Made by a program: the position numbers and the translations under genes
DNA from: M3007 sp031425155
GTDB taxonomy: Bacteria; Bacteroidota; Bacteroidia; Chitinophagales; Saprospiraceae
Assembly (NCBI GenBank): GCA_031425155.1
Contig: JANPIV010000041.1
Span: 62,001-126,000, forward strand
DNA length: 64,000 nucleotides
Direction of reading: 5' to 3'
Shown: in pieces, positions 54,090-61,853 of the stretch
How positions within the stretch are numbered: position 1 is the first letter of the stretch
Layout: the number at the start of each line of letters is the position of its first letter
Notes under the pieces: generated by a model
Seen by the model: only the letters and a program-made list of their open reading frames with translations
What the model was told of the DNA's origin: nothing
Database searches by the model: none

Positions 54090-54928
54090 TGATCTTTTCA
54101 AATTTATGCCTCGACCCTGCATTTCAGCCCTTTTCCGAAGGGAAGCAAATTCCTTTTAAATCTTTTCTCTTTGCTGGCGGGGAGCCGCACATCAAAATCC
54201 AGGCTGATTTTGATCCTGCCCAGCCGGTGCGCATCGCCCAGCGCGTCAATTCTTTTCAAGACCTCGGCCTGCTTTGTCTGGCGGTGGATGCCCTCTGCCG
54301 CATGGGCGTTCAGCATATCGAAGCCTTTACTCCCTATTTTCCGGCGGCCCGGCAAGATCGGGTTATGGTGCCCGGCGAGCCGCTTTCGGTGAAGGTGTAT
54401 GCCGACTTCGTCAATGCCCTGCGTCTGGAAAGGGTGACGGTTTTTGACCCCCACTCGGAAGTCACCCCTGCCCTGCTGAATAATTGCGAAGTGCATAGCA
54501 ACCACGATTTTATTCGGCAGGTGCTGGCCCAGTTGCCCGCTGCCCCGTTGCTGATCTCACCCGATGGTGGCGCATTGAAAAAAATCTATAAGTTGTCGGA
54601 ATATTTAGGTGGCCAGCCTGTGGTGGAATGTAGCAAAAGCCGCGATGTCAAAACCGGCCAACTCACTGGTTTCAAGGTTTATACCGACGATTTGCAGGGC
54701 CAGCCCTGTCTGATAGTGGACGATATTTGCGATGGCGGCGGCACATTTATCGGCCTGGCAGCAGAACTAAAAGCGAAAAATGCTGGCCCTTTGTATCTGG
54801 CGGTGAGCCACGGTATTTTCAGCAAGGGGCTGGACGAGTTGGGAAACTGTTTTACGCGGATTTTTACAACCGACTCGGTCAGGAGCATCGAGCACCCGGC
54901 GGTCAGTCAAACGCACCTTTTGCTATGA
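54089..54928 (+). CDS. PRPP-synthetase-like pyrophosphokinase (PRPP or ADP-ribose-PP)
   Basis: 279 residues, shorter than the usual 310-320 of ribose-phosphate pyrophosphokinase. The ATP site FPAARQDRVMVPGEPLS (84-100), the flexible-loop-like KSRD with Lys183/Arg185, and the phosphoribosyl loop VDDICDGGGTF (210-220) are present, while the usual DTGGT reads DGGGT. It would transfer pyrophosphate from ATP to C1 of ribose-5-phosphate, supplying the NAMPT-like enzyme at 55987. In the phage NARP1 pathway a member of this family (Adps) instead uses ADP-ribose. The sequence alone does not decide between these. First structural gene of the operon; ATGA overlap with the next. Confidence 0.85.
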   Translation: MIFSNLCLDPAFQPFSEGKQIPFKSFLFAGGEPHIKIQADFDPAQPVRIAQRVNSFQDLGLLCLAVDALCRMGVQHIEAFTPYFPAARQDRVMVPGEPLSVKVYADFVNALRLERVTVFDPHSEVTPALLNNCEVHSNHDFIRQVLAQLPAAPLLISPDGGALKKIYKLSEYLGGQPVVECSKSRDVKTGQLTGFKVYTDDLQGQPCLIVDDICDGGGTFIGLAAELKAKNAGPLYLAVSHGIFSKGLDELGNCFTRIFTTDSVRSIEHPAVSQTHLLL

Positions 54929-55338
54929 AAAACGCCAATATTCCTTCCAAAAAGGTCTTTCTCGGCGGCACCTGCAATGGTTCTGACTGGCGCGAAACAT
55001 TGATTTCTCAACTTGAAATCGACTATTTTAACCCTGTTGTGGCAGCGTGGACACCAGAATGTGAAGCCAGAGAACTCCATCAGCGGCAAACTTGCGATTT
55101 CTGCCTCTATGTAATCACACCTGAAATGAAAGGCGTGTATTCCATCGCAGAAGTCATTGACGATTCCAACAAGCGCCCTCAAAAAACGCTCTTTTGCATC
55201 CATCAAAAAACCGGTGAAACGGCTTTTGAGATGCACCAAATCAAATCACTCCAGGCCGTGGCCGCCATGGTTGAGTCGAATGGCGGGCAGGTTTTTACTT
55301 CGTTGCAAGCGGTAGCGAATTACCTGAACAGGGCATAA
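54925..55338 (+). CDS. Nucleoside 2-deoxyribosyltransferase-like protein
   Basis: 137 residues from ATG 54925 (ATGA overlap). The start KVFLGGTCNGSDWRETLI, FNPVVAAWTPECEARE near 32 and the acidic CLYVITPEMKGVYSIAEV region belong to the nucleoside-deoxyribosyltransferase-like fold (the Nuc_deoxyrib_tr2 type) that cleaves or transfers N-glycosidic bonds of (deoxy)nucleosides. In this operon it might act on a nicotinamide- or ribose-containing metabolite; inference. Confidence 0.82.
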   Translation: MKNANIPSKKVFLGGTCNGSDWRETLISQLEIDYFNPVVAAWTPECEARELHQRQTCDFCLYVITPEMKGVYSIAEVIDDSNKRPQKTLFCIHQKTGETAFEMHQIKSLQAVAAMVESNGGQVFTSLQAVANYLNRA

Positions 55339-55409
55339 AGGACTGGCAAAACTATGCTCCAATTGGCAGAAAGGTGCAACAACTGGCATGCCTCCAATCC
55401 ATTTCAATT

Positions 55410-55949
55410 ATGAAATACCATCTCGAACAACTCAAAAATGACCAGACCACGCACAAGTTTCTGTTTTTCTGGGGGCATCGGCCCGAGCAGGACGGGAGCA
55501 TCGGAAAAGGCTGCCTGAGCCAATGGTATCCAGGTGCCTTTGAGGTGGACGGCATCCGATACCCGACCGCAGAACATTGGATGATGGCCCAAAAAGCGTT
55601 ACTTTTTGACGATAATGAAGTGTTCCAACAAATATGCGCGGCAGCTACGGCCCCGGAAGCCAAAAAATTAGGCCGAGCAGTCCGGAATTACCAGGACGAG
55701 ATATGGGTGGCACATCGCTTCGAGATTGTCAAAACAGGCAATGGACATAAATTCTCCCAAAACGAAGCACTTCGCACTTTTTTATTGCAAACCAAGCAGC
55801 GGGTGCTGGTAGAAGCCAGTCCGGTTGACCCGATCTGGGGCATCGGTATGGCAGCAGATCACCCCAGAGTACACGATCCGGCAAACTGGCAAGGCTTGAA
55901 TTTATTGGGTTTTGCGCTCATGGAAGTACGCGACCAACTGTCTGCCTGA
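55410..55949 (+). CDS. NADAR-family N-glycosidase-like protein
   Basis: 179 residues from ATG 55410; an upstream GTG only adds an unrelated tail. The family pattern is complete: FFWGHRPEQDG, SQWYPGAFEVDGIRYPTAEHWMMAQKAL, KKLGRAVRNYQDEIW, KFSQNEALRTFLLQT and VEASPVDPIWGIG. NADAR proteins are connected with NAD and ADP-ribose metabolism; some act on riboflavin-pathway or ADP-ribosylated compounds, including ADP-ribosyl-guanine in DNA. Its place in an NrtR-controlled operon supports an ADP-ribose-linked substrate. Confidence 0.9.
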   Translation: MKYHLEQLKNDQTTHKFLFFWGHRPEQDGSIGKGCLSQWYPGAFEVDGIRYPTAEHWMMAQKALLFDDNEVFQQICAAATAPEAKKLGRAVRNYQDEIWVAHRFEIVKTGNGHKFSQNEALRTFLLQTKQRVLVEASPVDPIWGIGMAADHPRVHDPANWQGLNLLGFALMEVRDQLSA

Positions 55950-55986
55950 ATCACTCATACACCAACTTTCGCACAATTCTCACACT

Positions 55987-57462
55987 ATGAATCCTATGCT
56001 CCTTACCGACGGCTACAAAGTAGATCACCGTCGCCAATATCCCGAAGGCACCACCCTCGTTTACTCCAACTGGACACCCCGCAAAAGCCGCGTGGCAGGC
56101 GTGGAAGAAGTCGTGTTTTTCGGCTTGCAGTATTTTATTAAACGTTACATCGTCGAATCCTTTGAGCGTGATTTTTTCCAACAGCCCAAAGAGCAGATTG
56201 CGCAGCAATATACCCGCCGCATCAACAACTACCTTGGCCCTAACCAGGTCGGCATTGAACACATCGAAGCGTTACACGATTTGGGATATATCCCGATGGT
56301 TTTCAAGGCTTTACCCGAAGGAGTGAGTGTGCCCATTCGGGTTCCCATGTTTACGATGTACAATACGTTGCCTGAGTTTTTCTGGCTCACCAACTATTTT
56401 GAAACCCTGCTGTCGGCAGTCGTTTGGTTGCCCTGCAACTCGGCTACCATTGCCCGCCAGTACCGCAAAATCCTGGAGCATTATGCCCACGAAACCTCGA
56501 CCATGCCGGAATTTGTGGATTGGCAGGCGCACGATTTTTCGATGCGTGGTATGGGCGGTATTGACGCAGCCATGAGTTCCGCCGCCGGGCATTTGCTTAG
56601 TTTCACAGGCACCGACACCATTCCGGCCATTGACTTTTTAGAAAATTGGTACAATGCCAATTCGGATACCGAACTGGTCGGCGGTACAGTGCCGGCTACG
56701 GAACATTCCGTGATGTGTATGGGCACAAATGAAGGCGAATTTGAGACTTTCCAACGGCTGATTTACGAAATTTATCCCACGGGCATCGTCTCCATCGTGT
56801 CTGATACCTGGGATTTGTGGAAGGTGCTGACCGACTATCTGCCGCGTTTGCGCGAGGAAATTGCCAGCCGCCCCGGCAAAGTCGTGATCCGTCCCGACAG
56901 CGGCGACCCAGTGGATATTCTGTGTGGCAACCCAAATGGCCGCACGGAAGACGAACGCAAGGGCGTGGTCGAACTGCTTTGGGAGGTGTTTGGCGGTGAG
57001 GTGAATACGAAAGGGTACAAGCAGTTGGCCCCCTGCATCGGCACTATTTATGGCGACAGCATCACGCTGGACCGGGCGCGCCAGATTGGGGAACGGCTGC
57101 AAAAAAAGGGTTTTGCCTCTACCAATGTGGTGCTGGGTGTCGGTTCATTTACCTACCAGTACAATACCCGCGACACTTTTGGTTTTGCGATGAAAGCCAC
57201 CTACGGCGAGGTAGAAGGGGAAGGACGGGCCATTTTCAAAGACCCGGTCACCGACGATGGCACAAAAAAATCAGCCAAGGGACTGATGAAAATTACGCTG
57301 GAAAATGGCCACTACGTCCTCACCGACAACGTAAGTTGGGAAGAAGAACGCCAGGGCGAACTGCGTGAAGTGTTCCGCGATGGTCACCTGCTGATAGATC
57401 AGTCTCTGGCGGAGATTCGGGCGCGGGTACGGGCTGGTTTGCAGGCGGAAAAGGAAGGGTAA
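55987..57462 (+). CDS. nadV: Nicotinamide phosphoribosyltransferase, NadV/NAMPT type
   Basis: 491 residues from ATG 55987, the same length as human NAMPT. LLTDGYKVDHRRQYPEG opens the protein. Residues corresponding to human Phe193, Arg196, Asp219 and His247 are all present as Phe184, Arg187, Asp210 and His240. IRPDSGDPVDIL is the PRPP-binding loop. It joins nicotinamide to PRPP to give NMN; an NMN adenylyltransferase is not in the window. If the Prs-like protein makes ADP-ribose pyrophosphate, this enzyme could instead form NAD directly, as Namat does in NARP1. Last gene of the operon. Confidence 0.93.
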   Translation: MNPMLLTDGYKVDHRRQYPEGTTLVYSNWTPRKSRVAGVEEVVFFGLQYFIKRYIVESFERDFFQQPKEQIAQQYTRRINNYLGPNQVGIEHIEALHDLGYIPMVFKALPEGVSVPIRVPMFTMYNTLPEFFWLTNYFETLLSAVVWLPCNSATIARQYRKILEHYAHETSTMPEFVDWQAHDFSMRGMGGIDAAMSSAAGHLLSFTGTDTIPAIDFLENWYNANSDTELVGGTVPATEHSVMCMGTNEGEFETFQRLIYEIYPTGIVSIVSDTWDLWKVLTDYLPRLREEIASRPGKVVIRPDSGDPVDILCGNPNGRTEDERKGVVELLWEVFGGEVNTKGYKQLAPCIGTIYGDSITLDRARQIGERLQKKGFASTNVVLGVGSFTYQYNTRDTFGFAMKATYGEVEGEGRAIFKDPVTDDGTKKSAKGLMKITLENGHYVLTDNVSWEEERQGELREVFRDGHLLIDQSLAEIRARVRAGLQAEKEG

Positions 57463-57518
57463 GAAGTAGAGATTTTGCTGAAATAACGGGAATTCGTTTC
57501 CTTGATTAACAATAGGAT

Positions 57519-57625
57519 ATTGTCATTCCGCAACGAAGAGAAGGAAACTACACAAGCCAGGTTCCAAAGAAATTTCTAAGGGCTTGGCTTGTGTAAAGGT
57601 CTCCATTTTATTACGACATGACAAC
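57519..57625. repeat. Palindromic repeat, copy 2, after the NAD operon
   Basis: Arms TTGTCATTCCG...CACAAGCCAGG (from 57520) and the complement of TTGTCATGTCG...CACAAGCCAAG (to 57624), about 105 bases. Same family as 53095-53216: the outer TTGTCAT-TCG and inner ACACAAGCCA blocks are shared, the middles differ. It fills the gap between the operon and the convergent gene at 57725 and could act as a terminator-like structure. Confidence 0.75.
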
Positions 57626-57724
57626 GCATTTCACTTTGAAAATCAAACAATTTCCAGCGGTAACTACGTTTTTAAAGCCACTTACCGCTGAAATACCCTT
57701 TCTAATGAAAAAGGTGCGTTTATC

Positions 57725-59830
57725 CTACCGTAACAGCATCACCTCGCCTTTGAGCATTTCCGTATTCGCTCCCGCGTCGCGCACATCGGCCAGTTCCAGC
57801 ACCCACGCGTAGGTATCAGCTAGCCCGGACTTTTTATTTATTGTTCCATCCCAACTATCATCGGGATTGCGGGTTTCAAACACCTTTTCGCCCCAGCGGT
57901 CATAAATAGTAAGGTGGTAGTCCGTCGCGGGGCATTTCAGTAGAGGTTGAAACCGATCATTGATATTGTCTCCATTGGGAGTGAATGCGTTGGGAGTCAA
58001 CAAATTACGATACCGCACTGCTACGGTGGCCTCTGCCTGGCTCTGACATTCGGCTAGTGCTACTGCTACTTTAAATTGGCCAGACTGTGGATAACACACC
58101 GGCCCCGGCTCCGCGCCGACAAAGGTAGCCGGTGTGCCGCCCTGAAAAGTCCAGGTGTACTGGAAATCAGCCCCCACCGTATCCAGCGCGAAACGCACAC
58201 ACTCCCCCGGACAAGTCATCGAATCCAGTTGAATGATCGCGGGAGCCGCTACATCGCGCACCGTCACCCGCCTGGCCATGCGTCGGCAACTGTCTTGCAC
58301 TGACGTAGCAAAAATAGCATACTCGCCCGGTGCATCGAAGCAAAAAGAGGCGCCCGTGCTGCTGATAACCGACGGCTGCCCAGTCGCTGCCCAGATCAGT
58401 TCTGCTCCGCCCGCTCCCGTGGACGTTGCGCTGACGCATCCGCCTGTACATAAAATGGTGTCGCTCAATTCAAAATCAACATTGGTCATATTGTCTCCAC
58501 AGATCAAGGACGTAACAATATTGGGCGTAATCCAGGTGAATACCGCGTCGGTTTCGATCCACTGCTGGGCGGCTGGCGTGAGTACTTGATCTCTCACCGT
58601 AAAAATCTGGTCTTCCAACACTAGTGGATCGTTCTTATGGCAGCAGTCCGGTTTATTGGTCAATAATTGATCAGTGCGGGTGATAATCTTTGCGGACTCA
58701 GGTGTAAAGGAGGCGCGAAAACTGGCACTGTAAAAATAACCGTCCGGGCTGAGGGCCGTTTTTATTACAATACCCGTCAAGGTCGTTTTGTCATCCATGT
58801 GCGACCAAATTAGTCCTTCTTCCAGGTCGTATTTAAGGTAATGGGCTATTTCCTTGGAATTACCGTCGCCCATACAAAGTAGGAAAGTGTGGCCTTGCAG
58901 GGCTAAAATATCTGAGGTTGTAAACGTCCGCGTGGGATCGGTAATCGTTTGTGCTACCAGGATGTCACCGTCATTTGGATTAACCTGCATTATAAAAACC
59001 TGATGATCAACGGGACCAAGCACCGCGCTGGTTCCCCACAGCACTGGCTGACCATCGGCACTCAGGGCTATATCTAAATTGGCAAAAATCCGCGGCCCAC
59101 TGCCTTCATCGAGGGCGTAAGATTTACTCCACAGCGGTTCCCCGGTTTCGTCAAATTTCGAGAGCGACACTACGTTGAGATCACTACTGAGCCCGGTGGC
59201 ATAAATGTCGCCCGATGGCGATACCGCGACGCTGTTGAACACATATTTCTCCGTACCCGCGCCCGCGTAGTTTTTTTGCCAGATCAGATCGCCAGAAAAA
59301 TTGATTTTGGCTAAACTATACTGTCTCTTTATGTAGCCAGACAGCAGAATACCGTCAGCGAGTACTACCGCATCTCGATACAAAGTCTGGACATTCTCTG
59401 ACCCGATGTAACGTTGCCACACGATATTTCCATTGCTGGCAGACACTTCGGTGATGATTACCCGGGTGCTGAGCAAATCCGGCGTCAACGGAGTATATAG
59501 ATTGGGCATCAGCACCAGCGCATTGCCGTTGGGCAAGGGTTGCATACTAAATACGGAAAAAAAATCCTGGGGAGATTGGTTTGTGTTGATGCGTAGTCCT
59601 TTTCGCCAAAGCACGGTACCATCCGGGGCCAATGCAAACAAAACGGGATAAAGATTCTGCAAGAAAACACTGCCTGCTACCACCGCCTGGCCATTCGACA
59701 ACACCACGAGATTAGTCAGGTCAATGTCTTCATTATTGGATGAATACTCGCGTTGAAAATTCTGCGCGGCCATTGGCACGACCGGCAGTAGTAAGAGTGC
59801 AATGAACGTAAAAGGGAATAGTTTGGCCAT
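57725..59830 (-). CDS. Secreted protein with T9SS type B (gliding-associated) C-terminal domain
   Basis: 701 residues from ATG 59830, which opens a signal peptide (MAKLFPFTFIALLLLPVVPMAAQ). A beta-propeller-like region with repeated SDG-type blades (about 25-400) is followed by two immunoglobulin/PKD-like modules (about 480-620). The C-terminus (about 615-701), with LLTPNAFTPNGDNINDRFQP, YDRWGEKVFETRNPDDSWDG and Y-WVLEL, is the gliding-motility-associated (CHU_C) sorting domain. It is exported by the type IX system; the binding target is unknown. Confidence 0.9.
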   Translation of the reverse strand: MAKLFPFTFIALLLLPVVPMAAQNFQREYSSNNEDIDLTNLVVLSNGQAVVAGSVFLQNLYPVLFALAPDGTVLWRKGLRINTNQSPQDFFSVFSMQPLPNGNALVLMPNLYTPLTPDLLSTRVIITEVSASNGNIVWQRYIGSENVQTLYRDAVVLADGILLSGYIKRQYSLAKINFSGDLIWQKNYAGAGTEKYVFNSVAVSPSGDIYATGLSSDLNVVSLSKFDETGEPLWSKSYALDEGSGPRIFANLDIALSADGQPVLWGTSAVLGPVDHQVFIMQVNPNDGDILVAQTITDPTRTFTTSDILALQGHTFLLCMGDGNSKEIAHYLKYDLEEGLIWSHMDDKTTLTGIVIKTALSPDGYFYSASFRASFTPESAKIITRTDQLLTNKPDCCHKNDPLVLEDQIFTVRDQVLTPAAQQWIETDAVFTWITPNIVTSLICGDNMTNVDFELSDTILCTGGCVSATSTGAGGAELIWAATGQPSVISSTGASFCFDAPGEYAIFATSVQDSCRRMARRVTVRDVAAPAIIQLDSMTCPGECVRFALDTVGADFQYTWTFQGGTPATFVGAEPGPVCYPQSGQFKVAVALAECQSQAEATVAVRYRNLLTPNAFTPNGDNINDRFQPLLKCPATDYHLTIYDRWGEKVFETRNPDDSWDGTINKKSGLADTYAWVLELADVRDAGANTEMLKGEVMLLR

Positions 59831-59950
59831 AAACCCTGTTTTTTGATGATCTGATATGTAGGCGTACCACACTTTTTGGTATCTTATAGTGCTACGCAAA
59901 GTAAGCGGGGAGGGTTGGGGGCATTTACTTTTTGAAGTCAAATAAAATAT

Positions 59951-59980
59951 GGATGTCTTCCTTACGTGGCGACAGGATAA
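59951..59980. repeat. Half copy of the palindromic repeat
   Basis: This segment aligns over 30 bases with one arm of copy 1 (53186-53215), matching at 24 positions: GGATGTCTTC, then CGT-GCGACA. The other arm is missing, so it is a decayed remnant 4 kb from the first copy. Confidence 0.5.
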
Positions 59981-59985
59981 AGAGT

Positions 59986-60894
59986 TCACCACTGCGCTTC
60001 GATCATTTCCCGATTCATCATGGCACCCGCGATAGTACCAGCCGCGATGACCGATGACAGGGCCCTCATCGGCGTAGTCGCATCGCCTGCCGAAAAAACG
60101 CCCGGCACACTGGTCTTTTGAAACCCGTCCACCTGCACATAACCGTCCTCGGTGAATGCGCAACCTAATTGGGCAAGTAGTGGACAGTGCTGTTCAAAAG
60201 GTAATTTTGTGTAAAGGGCTTTGACGGGAAATAGATCGCCACTTCGCAGCATGATGTTTTGTAAATAGCCATTCTGGTGAAGCAATACGTGGACGGGTTC
60301 TTCGACCAGTTGAATGTCCCGTTGCTGCAATTTTGCGGTCTGTTCGGCAGTCAATGTAGAAGGGCCATTGGTAAAAATAGTCAGGATTTCTGTCCAATGG
60401 CGGATCATTTTGGCGAATTCAAAAGCAAAATCGCCGTTCCCCAATATCCCGGTGGGCTGTCCCTTGATCTCGTAGCCGTGGCAGTATGGGCAATGCAATA
60501 CGGAAATACCCCAGCATTCCACAAAATGCTGAATGTCAGGCATTTGGTCAGCAACTCCGGTAGCCAGCAATAGTTTTTCACACTGAAAAGTTTCTCCTTT
60601 TGCAGTGGTGATCGAAAAGCCGCGTTCCGTTTTCACCCCGTTGGTGGCCACGTCTTCCCGAAAAAAAATAGTCGGGTAGCGTGCTACCTGCTCCTTGGCC
60701 AATCGCGCGATCTCCGCTGGTTTTTTTCCATCGTGGGTGAGGAGATTATGTGCGTGTGGCGTTTGCCGGTTGCAAGGTTTGCCGCTGTCAATGATGAGTA
60801 CCCGCCGCATGGAACGCCCCAAGGCCATCGCTGCTGATAGCCCGGCGTAACTTCCGCCAATGATGATAATTTCGAATTTGGTGTCTTTTTGCAT
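59986..60894 (-). CDS. FAD/NAD(P) disulfide oxidoreductase, thioredoxin-reductase-like
   Basis: 302 residues with the FAD loop IIIIGGSYAGLSAAM at the N-terminus, the redox pair CPYCHGYE (about 131-138), the NAD(P) loop GNGDFAFEFAK near 153, and the closing FSAGDATTPMRALSSVIAAG. CPYC rather than CATC and the missing extra NADPH features resemble GliT-like dithiol oxidases and related bacterial flavoproteins. Role in this strain is unknown; no thioredoxin gene adjoins. Confidence 0.85.
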   Translation of the reverse strand: MQKDTKFEIIIIGGSYAGLSAAMALGRSMRRVLIIDSGKPCNRQTPHAHNLLTHDGKKPAEIARLAKEQVARYPTIFFREDVATNGVKTERGFSITTAKGETFQCEKLLLATGVADQMPDIQHFVECWGISVLHCPYCHGYEIKGQPTGILGNGDFAFEFAKMIRHWTEILTIFTNGPSTLTAEQTAKLQQRDIQLVEEPVHVLLHQNGYLQNIMLRSGDLFPVKALYTKLPFEQHCPLLAQLGCAFTEDGYVQVDGFQKTSVPGVFSAGDATTPMRALSSVIAAGTIAGAMMNREMIEAQW

Positions 60895-60972
60895 AGCATG
60901 GAAGATGGTAGAGACATAGACTCTCGATGACCACGCCTCTGCCGATTTGAATAAATTTATATGGTTTCATTC

Positions 60973-61193
60973 TATATGCGAATCACGGGTTAGGATTACT
61001 TTTGAAGTTTACAAAAGCCCCGGTAGGGGCCAAATGTTGGTAGTCAAAATTGTATTCCTTTCCACAAGCCCCGGCAGGGGCGAAATACGTACACTATTGC
61101 GCCCCTGCCGGGGCTTTGGACACAATAAAACTGGACATTGCTACCAACATCTGGCCCCTGCTGGGGCTATTAAACCCATGATTCGCATTTTAT
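60973..61193. repeat. 221-base nested palindrome with four AGCCCCGGCAGGGGC units
   Basis: The outer arms read ATGCGAATCA-GGGTT (60976-61000) and its complement (61172-61190). Inside are AGCCCCGGTAGGGGC (61016), AGCCCCGGCAGGGGC (61067), its complement (61101) and a variant complement (61154), plus matched ATGTTGGTAG/CTACCAACAT blocks (61034-61043 and 61141-61150). The whole element can fold on itself. It occupies most of the gap between two minus-strand genes (60895-61242), in which no coding sequence is supported. Likely a non-autonomous element or a nested insertion of one. Confidence 0.8.
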
Positions 61194-61196
61194 ATC

Positions 61197-61232
61197 AATG
61201 CTGGGCTGGCTTTGTGCCAGCCCAGCATTTTT
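61197..61232 (+). terminator. Perfect hairpin between the palindrome and the lipoprotein gene
   Basis: AATGCTGGGCTGGC (61197-61210) and its exact complement (61216-61229), loop TTTGT, then a short T run on the plus strand. Nearby genes run on the minus strand, where no U-run follows, so a terminator role for them is uncertain. It ends 10 bases from the lipoprotein stop codon. Confidence 0.55.
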
Positions 61233-61242
61233 TGTTCCCTCC

Positions 61243-61761
61243 CTACTGCACTTTCACCAGGAAAGTCACGTCGAAATCAATCTCGCCACCGGGATCAGCG
61301 GCGTTCTTGTCAGTGGGTTCGTGGTGAAGTTTGATTTGCAAATTCCCAGTAGAAGTCGCGCCAGTCGTCCACTTAGAGCCTAGCCCGAATGGTTTGCCGT
61401 CATTATCCAGGTCACGGTCGCTGACGGTCAGGTTTGCTCCGGTGACCTGATAGGTGAATAGGTGATCATTCTTTTCAGCCGCGATTTCGTCGTTAATTTC
61501 TTGGTCGCCGTCATAGACGTGAACCTGGACATTGAAAACGGTATTGGCTGGAATATCCACGCTCGGAATGGTGTTCCAAATACCGTCACCGTCCGGGTCT
61601 TCGGCCTCAAAGTTCTTATCAAAACTTGACCCAACTCCGACCAAGTGAACCTCTACTTTGGTGATCAGTTCTTCTTCGGTGTTGTTATCGTCTTTTTTGC
61701 AACTGGCAGTAAATAAGGCGGCAGTAATGACTACCAGCAGGAGCAGGGTGTGAATACGCAT
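61243..61761 (-). CDS. Small lipoprotein of a TonB-receptor-associated family
   Basis: 172 residues from ATG 61761 (MRIHTLLLLVVITAALFTASC), with the lipobox TASC and Cys21 followed by KKDD, usual for surface lipoproteins in Bacteroidota. An upstream in-frame ATG at 61776 is less likely. EELITKVEVHLVG near 31, AEDPDGDGIW near 55 and the ending KLHHEP...DVTFLVKVQ resemble the small lipoproteins often annotated as type 1 periplasmic-binding fold proteins that sit beside TonB receptors. It directly follows the receptor at 61854 and is probably its surface partner. Confidence 0.75.
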   Translation of the reverse strand: MRIHTLLLLVVITAALFTASCKKDDNNTEEELITKVEVHLVGVGSSFDKNFEAEDPDGDGIWNTIPSVDIPANTVFNVQVHVYDGDQEINDEIAAEKNDHLFTYQVTGANLTVSDRDLDNDGKPFGLGSKWTTGATSTGNLQIKLHHEPTDKNAADPGGEIDFDVTFLVKVQ

Positions 61762-61853
61762 TTTTATGTTGTACATGATGGAAAGGATTGAGAAGGTTGA
61801 AAATGTTGAGTGGGTGGAGAAGCGTGATGGCTTCTTTACAGTTCCGCAGGGTA

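Noticed and set aside
60973..61193. Repeated AGCCCCGGCAGGGGC units considered as a CRISPR array
   Set aside because: The four units alternate in orientation with unequal spacing and form one nested palindrome; no cas genes are present.
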